The notes beneath the pieces were generated by a model, which was not told the origin of the DNA, ran no database searches, and saw only the letters and a list, made by a program, of their open reading frames with translations. A program made the translations under genes and the position numbers. A stretch of 64,000 nucleotides of DNA from Vermamoeba vermiformis (lineage: Eukaryota > Tubulinea > Echinamoebida): the NCBI GenBank assembly GCA_045837725.1, contig JBEWZL010000235.1:124001-188000 (forward strand), written 5' to 3'. Positions 60,531 through 64,000 of this stretch are shown here, one piece after another. Position 1 is the first letter of the stretch. Each line of letters begins with the position of its first letter.

Positions 60531-61415
60531 TTACATATTCTGAGGTTTGTTCTGATTGTTGTACAAGTTGCTCTGCGCAGCGATGTGTTGTAGCTGTTCA
60601 GCGCTCAGTGCACCCTTCGCTTGCTGGTTCTCTGCATCTAGTTGTTCGCAAGCAGCGAGGATTTCAGCATTCTTCGTCAACAAGGCGTAGAATCGCTCAC
60701 GCAGAGCCGTCAACTTGTTGCCAGCATTGCTTTGATCAGTCTTGCGCTGTTTGTTCAACTCTTCGCGCTCTTTGCGCAGCAGATCGAACTGTTTGTCGAG
60801 TCTGCAGCGCGTTAGCATGCTGACCAGTACATATACAACAACACTTACGCTTTCTTCTCGCTCTCGAGGTAGACGAGGTGATGACGCCACGCATTGGCAC
60901 CAAAGCTCTTCAACAGCTCCAAGTTCTCTAATCTGTTGACTTGGTGCTCGATCTGTGTCTGCGCATTGAGTACTGCACGGTGCCACGACTCGTAATCATT
61001 ATTTGTGGCTGGAGGCATCGAGTAGCGCAGCAGATCCATGTCTGGCATGCTGTAGTTACCACTCGCTTCCATTGTCTGCCACATCTGCGCGAGAGTGGGA
61101 CTGTATTTCTGTTTGAAAATTAATCTAAATTGCTTGACAATTATTTGGCAGTAAATACTACGAACGATCGCATACGAGCGATAACAGTCCACGTCAAATT
61201 AAATAAATAATAATAAATAAATAATAATTCAAACAAAATTCTCGTTGCTCGTTACATACACTGAATTCAACACTAGCGACAGGCTGTTCCTCTAAATAAT
61301 CTTTGGCTGCAAATGTCTTCATCTCCTGCTCCACCAGCTTCATTGCTTGCGCTCGATCTGCCTCGTCAAATGTATCATAGTACGGCAAGCAATCGATAGC
61401 TGTAATCTCGCTCAT
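60531..61415 (-). CDS. BCAS2: Pre-mRNA splicing factor SPF27/BCAS2
   Basis: Exons 61415-61260, 61108-60849 and 60801-60531 give 228 residues (human BCAS2 225). The start MSEITAIDCLPYYDTFD, the LVEQEMKTF segment, a YLEYLP-like YSMPDMDLL region, the LENLELLKSFGANAWRHHLVYLE block and a long C-terminal coiled coil with KERE/LNKQRKTDQ are typical. SPF27 is a core member of the PRP19/NTC complex of the spliceosome in the nucleus. The first intron (151 bases, AT-rich) is longer than usual. The protein ends NNQNKPQNM. The upstream in-frame residues before the Met at 61415 lack an ATG start. Confidence 0.94.
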
Positions 61416-61530
61416 TATTGTCAGTCGTGCGTGGTGGTTGCTTGCAGTGCGAATAAGCAATGACTAGGCGCAGAATTGTTCGAGATTATTTATTCACAAA
61501 GTACACAGATCTGACTGCACTGTACAACGC

Positions 61531-62407
61531 TTATTTCTTGTCGATCTTTAATACTGAGAGGCCTTCAATAGTCGTCAGCTCTTTCAACAGTCGCGCCACT
61601 GCAAATCTCAGCTGATGGAACTTGTCGGTTGTCATTTCGAAGATGTGGTGTCGCAGATCAGTGGTTGTAATGCGCAGCAATATGGTGGGTGTCGTCTTGA
61701 CTGCACGACGCGTCCACGAGGTGATAATAGAGACATCGATGCGCCAATCTACGGACAAGATGCCCACGCGCACACCACTCGTGCTTGTACTCGCGGCTGG
61801 AGCGCGGATCAGCTGCGAATTGGTGCGCATTTGCACGAGAGCAGTGGTGAGCTCTTTGATATGTGTTTCTTGCAGTCCTAATGTGCCCAAGTCTTTTTTG
61901 AATGCATCTGGTGCCACGCGATCGTGCAGCGCTGTTTTGAGCAGTTTATATAGGCCCGCAAACAATAGGGGCAATTTGGCGGTGATTTTGCTGTTATTTG
62001 TCGCGCTATTATTCGCACTCGTAGTCTCTTCTACTGACTCTTTGAGCTTGGCCCAGTGTTGTTCTGTGATCTGATAGGCGCCAGTAAATAATAATATTCA
62101 TATTATTGTAGTCAATGCACAATTATTGTAATGGATGAGGTGCGCATTAAAATCAAATGGCGTGAATTAATTGATAAATATCTTTGTCAATAAAATTTGT
62201 AATTACCTCGGTGCCTTTAATATACTCCAATACAAATTTGAGCAGTTTGATAAAAGTCGCTTGATCAGTATTCGGCAATGAGAGTGCTAATTGTGTCACT
62301 TCGCTGGGGGCTTTGGTGCCGAAGAAAGTGGATTGCGTTGCTGCTACCGAATCTCGCGCAACAAAACTGCGACCGAGGGCTTGTCGTTTAGAAGGATTGA
62401 ACGTCAT
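61531..62407 (-). CDS. COMMD5: COMM domain-containing protein (COMMD5-like)
   Basis: Exons 62407-62207 and 62070-61531 give 246 residues. A helical N-terminal domain (TFIKLLKFVLEYIKG, LPLLFAGLYKLLKTALHDRV, LGLQETHIKELTTALVQMR) is followed by a COMM domain with VDWRIDVSI, LRHHIFEMTTDKFHQLRFAVARLLKEL (part). COMMD proteins form the Commander complex with CCDC22/CCDC93 and retriever in endosomal recycling. The FEMTTDKFHQLR end and length favour COMMD5, but assignment within the family is by eye. A 20-residue Ser/Asn linker is inserted after EQHWAKL. It follows BCAS2 on the same strand, transcribed towards it. Confidence 0.85.
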
Positions 62408-62657
62408 AGTTAATGTACTATCACGTGTGGTCCTCTCGATCCGTTTTGAAATTGAAATGTAAGCTGAAAAGTCAAATTATTTTTTATCAATTTTATTTGC
62501 TATGTACATGACAGCGGCAGTAGCTCTCGTCCGCTAAACTATCTACATCTTCAATATGAATCAAACGGACCTAGATGTCAGTGCCTGTTTTTGGTAGTAT
62601 GATGCAAGGGCAGCTGAATCACGTGATTCAATCTTTGCACTCATTCATTCGGAGATA
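62408..62657. other. Intergenic region between COMMD and GPN3
   Basis: 250 bases between two minus-strand genes. It includes two CACGTG-centred sites (TATCACGTGTGG near 62420 and AATCACGTGATTC near 62620), which share the core of the intronic palindromes. No gene seen. Confidence 0.5.
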
Positions 62658-63817
62658 TCAATCGAGATCACCCACACCACCAGTCACGTGCTCGTGCTCA
62701 TCCAAGTGATACTCCTCGCGCGCCTCGTCCCCAAACAGCTCGTGCTCGTCCTCCTCCTCATCGCGCGGTATCTTCACCTCCTCGTCCTCGCCGTACTGCA
62801 TCGCGTTGTCAATCTGTGACAGCAGTGCCACCACCGTGTCTTTGTCTTGCACATTCAGTGGCTGAAAGCCCACCATGTTGTACTGCTCCACCTGTCACGC
62901 AACGGTCAGTGCGATGCTCTGTTTGACACGTGTCACACTTACAATCTCGGCAATGGCCTGATTGAGTCGTGTCAACTTGACAGGCGTGTCGTGTGTCAAC
63001 TGCCGTGCCAGCATGCTCGGATCAGGGTCGCAGAATCTGTGCAGGGGTCAGTGCATGGAGCACGAGGAGGGCGCAGTACTCACTGTTCGAGATAGTCCTC
63101 GTTGAGCAGCAGCTTCTTGTCGACGAGATCGAGCTTGGACAGCACATTGAGGTGCGGCAGTTCCAAGTGCAGCATCGCAGAGAGACACAGCAGCAGCCCA
63201 CTGATGAACTTGGCGCTGTCGCTGATGAACTGGCTGTCGATCAGATACACCGCGCACATCTTGTAGCCCCAGCGACGCAGTTCATTGACTAATTTGGGCA
63301 TCACACCCACGTGACTGTAGAGCTCCAACTGGCCCGGACAGTCGATGAGCAGATAGTCGTCCTCGTACTCGCCCAGCTGGTCGCGCAGCCAGTCCATGTT
63401 CTCGCTCAGGTACTCCATGCAGTACACGAGGCCACCATTGGGTCCGTAGTGCAGCTCTTCCATCACATCGTCGATGCTGATCAGCTCGCGGATGTCAATG
63501 CTCGCTGGGTACTTGAACTGATCTGCCGCTGGATCGAGATTGACAACGTGCACGGTGCGCTTAATATTCTCGCAGTGTTGACGCATCACCTCGCAGTACG
63601 TGGACTGGTAAAAGAGAATATTAGTCGTGTCGGTGGAAGCAGATCTGCTTGGATCGTGATCGAAGCATGGAGAAATTATCCCTCTTTAGAATAAATGGTA
63701 CCAAAATTTTTAATATGATGAAAATGAATTGATATTAATTAAAAATAACAGCACTGAAAATGTTCTTACTTTTCCTGATCCAGCTGGACCCATGATGATT
63801 TGTGCGTATTTGCCCAT
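62658..63817 (-). CDS. GPN3: GPN-loop GTPase 3
   Basis: Exons 63817-63770, 63604-63084, 63036-62943 and 62891-62658 give 298 residues. The P-loop GPAGSGK|ST is split by the first intron. NLDPAADQF, the Gly-Pro-Asn signature in YGPNGGLVYCMEYL, DCPGQLELYSH and the guanine motif SKLDLVDK follow. GPN2 is less likely given MGKYAQIIMGPAGSGKST and the end region IDNAMQYGEDEEVK. GPN3 works with GPN1 in assembly and nuclear import of RNA polymerase II. The acidic tail ends in DEHEHV...GGVGDLD. The last intron contains TGACACGTGTCA. The start codon is unambiguous, and 183 bases upstream remain in the window. Confidence 0.93.
62924..62935. repeat. Intronic palindrome TGACACGTGTCA
   Basis: In the 51-base GPN3 intron 62942-62892, 7 bases after the 5' splice site. 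Confidence 0.9.
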
Positions 63818-64000
63818 GATAAATGATATAATTACGATGATACTCTATATTATACAATAATAGGGCTATATGTCTCACTGAGCTGTGGTCGTTCAATGCA
63901 GCTCAATCGTGCAATTAATCGAACAGATGCGCTGGTTAACACCACTGAAGCTGGAAATACAGAGAATAGCGTGACAGTTAGTATAGTTCATGGCGGATAG

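Overview
This window reads as nuclear DNA of a compact, intron-rich unicellular eukaryote. It carries about 26 protein-coding genes in 64 kb, on both strands. Nearly every gene is cut by short GT-AG introns, mostly 43-60 bases, many with a CTAAC/CTAAT-like branch site just before the 3' AG. The gene set (Ski2, MCM6, NDC80, SPB1, IQGAP-type RasGAP without CH or IQ parts, COMMD, BCAS2, p115) is broadly eukaryotic. The IQGAP-like C-half protein and the ankyrin-SAM-TKL kinase resemble amoebozoan and other protist repertoires, but I cannot name the organism from sequence alone. Gene models below were built by joining exons by hand, checking phase and homology; they are not backed by transcripts.

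Left third (1-24.5 kb): the N-terminal part of an RBM5/10-like splicing factor (runs off the left edge), the geranylgeranyltransferase-I beta subunit, ubiquilin, epsilon-COP, an ankyrin-SAM-TKL kinase, the 17-exon Ski2 RNA helicase, an IQGAP-like RasGAP, an HD2-type nucleoplasmin-like protein, a DNAJC21/Jjj1 co-chaperone and the SPB1/FTSJ3 rRNA methyltransferase. The last three, and Ski2, concern RNA or ribosome metabolism. SPB1 holds an apparent U12-type AT-AC intron.

Middle third (24.5-44 kb): an F-box protein fused to an adaptor-type mu homology domain, the kinetochore protein NDC80, replicative helicase subunit MCM6, an F-box/LRR protein whose 1.1-kb intron hosts a separate antisense gene with a helix-turn-helix end, TIPRL/TIP41, a choline/ethanolamine phosphotransferase, an LSD1-like flavin amine oxidase, the exosome cofactor C1D/Rrp47 and an unrecognised 198-residue protein.

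Right third (44-64 kb): a ZGRF1-like SF1 helicase, the complex III subunit UQCR10/QCR9, PP2A scaffold subunit A, p115/Uso1, a GON4-like SANT protein, a 2.1-kb repeat island (58.4-60.5 kb) with three copies of a MITE-like family and a tRNA-like Pol III promoter, then BCAS2/SPF27, a COMMD protein and the GTPase GPN3.

The most unexpected signal is not a gene: the 12-base palindrome TGACACGTGTCA occurs 12 times exactly, 11 of them inside short introns of unrelated genes on both strands, and a second palindromic design (TTGCC-6 bases-GGCAA) occupies other introns. Probable E2F sites lie upstream of MCM6 and NDC80, which suggests conserved S-phase and mitotic transcription control.
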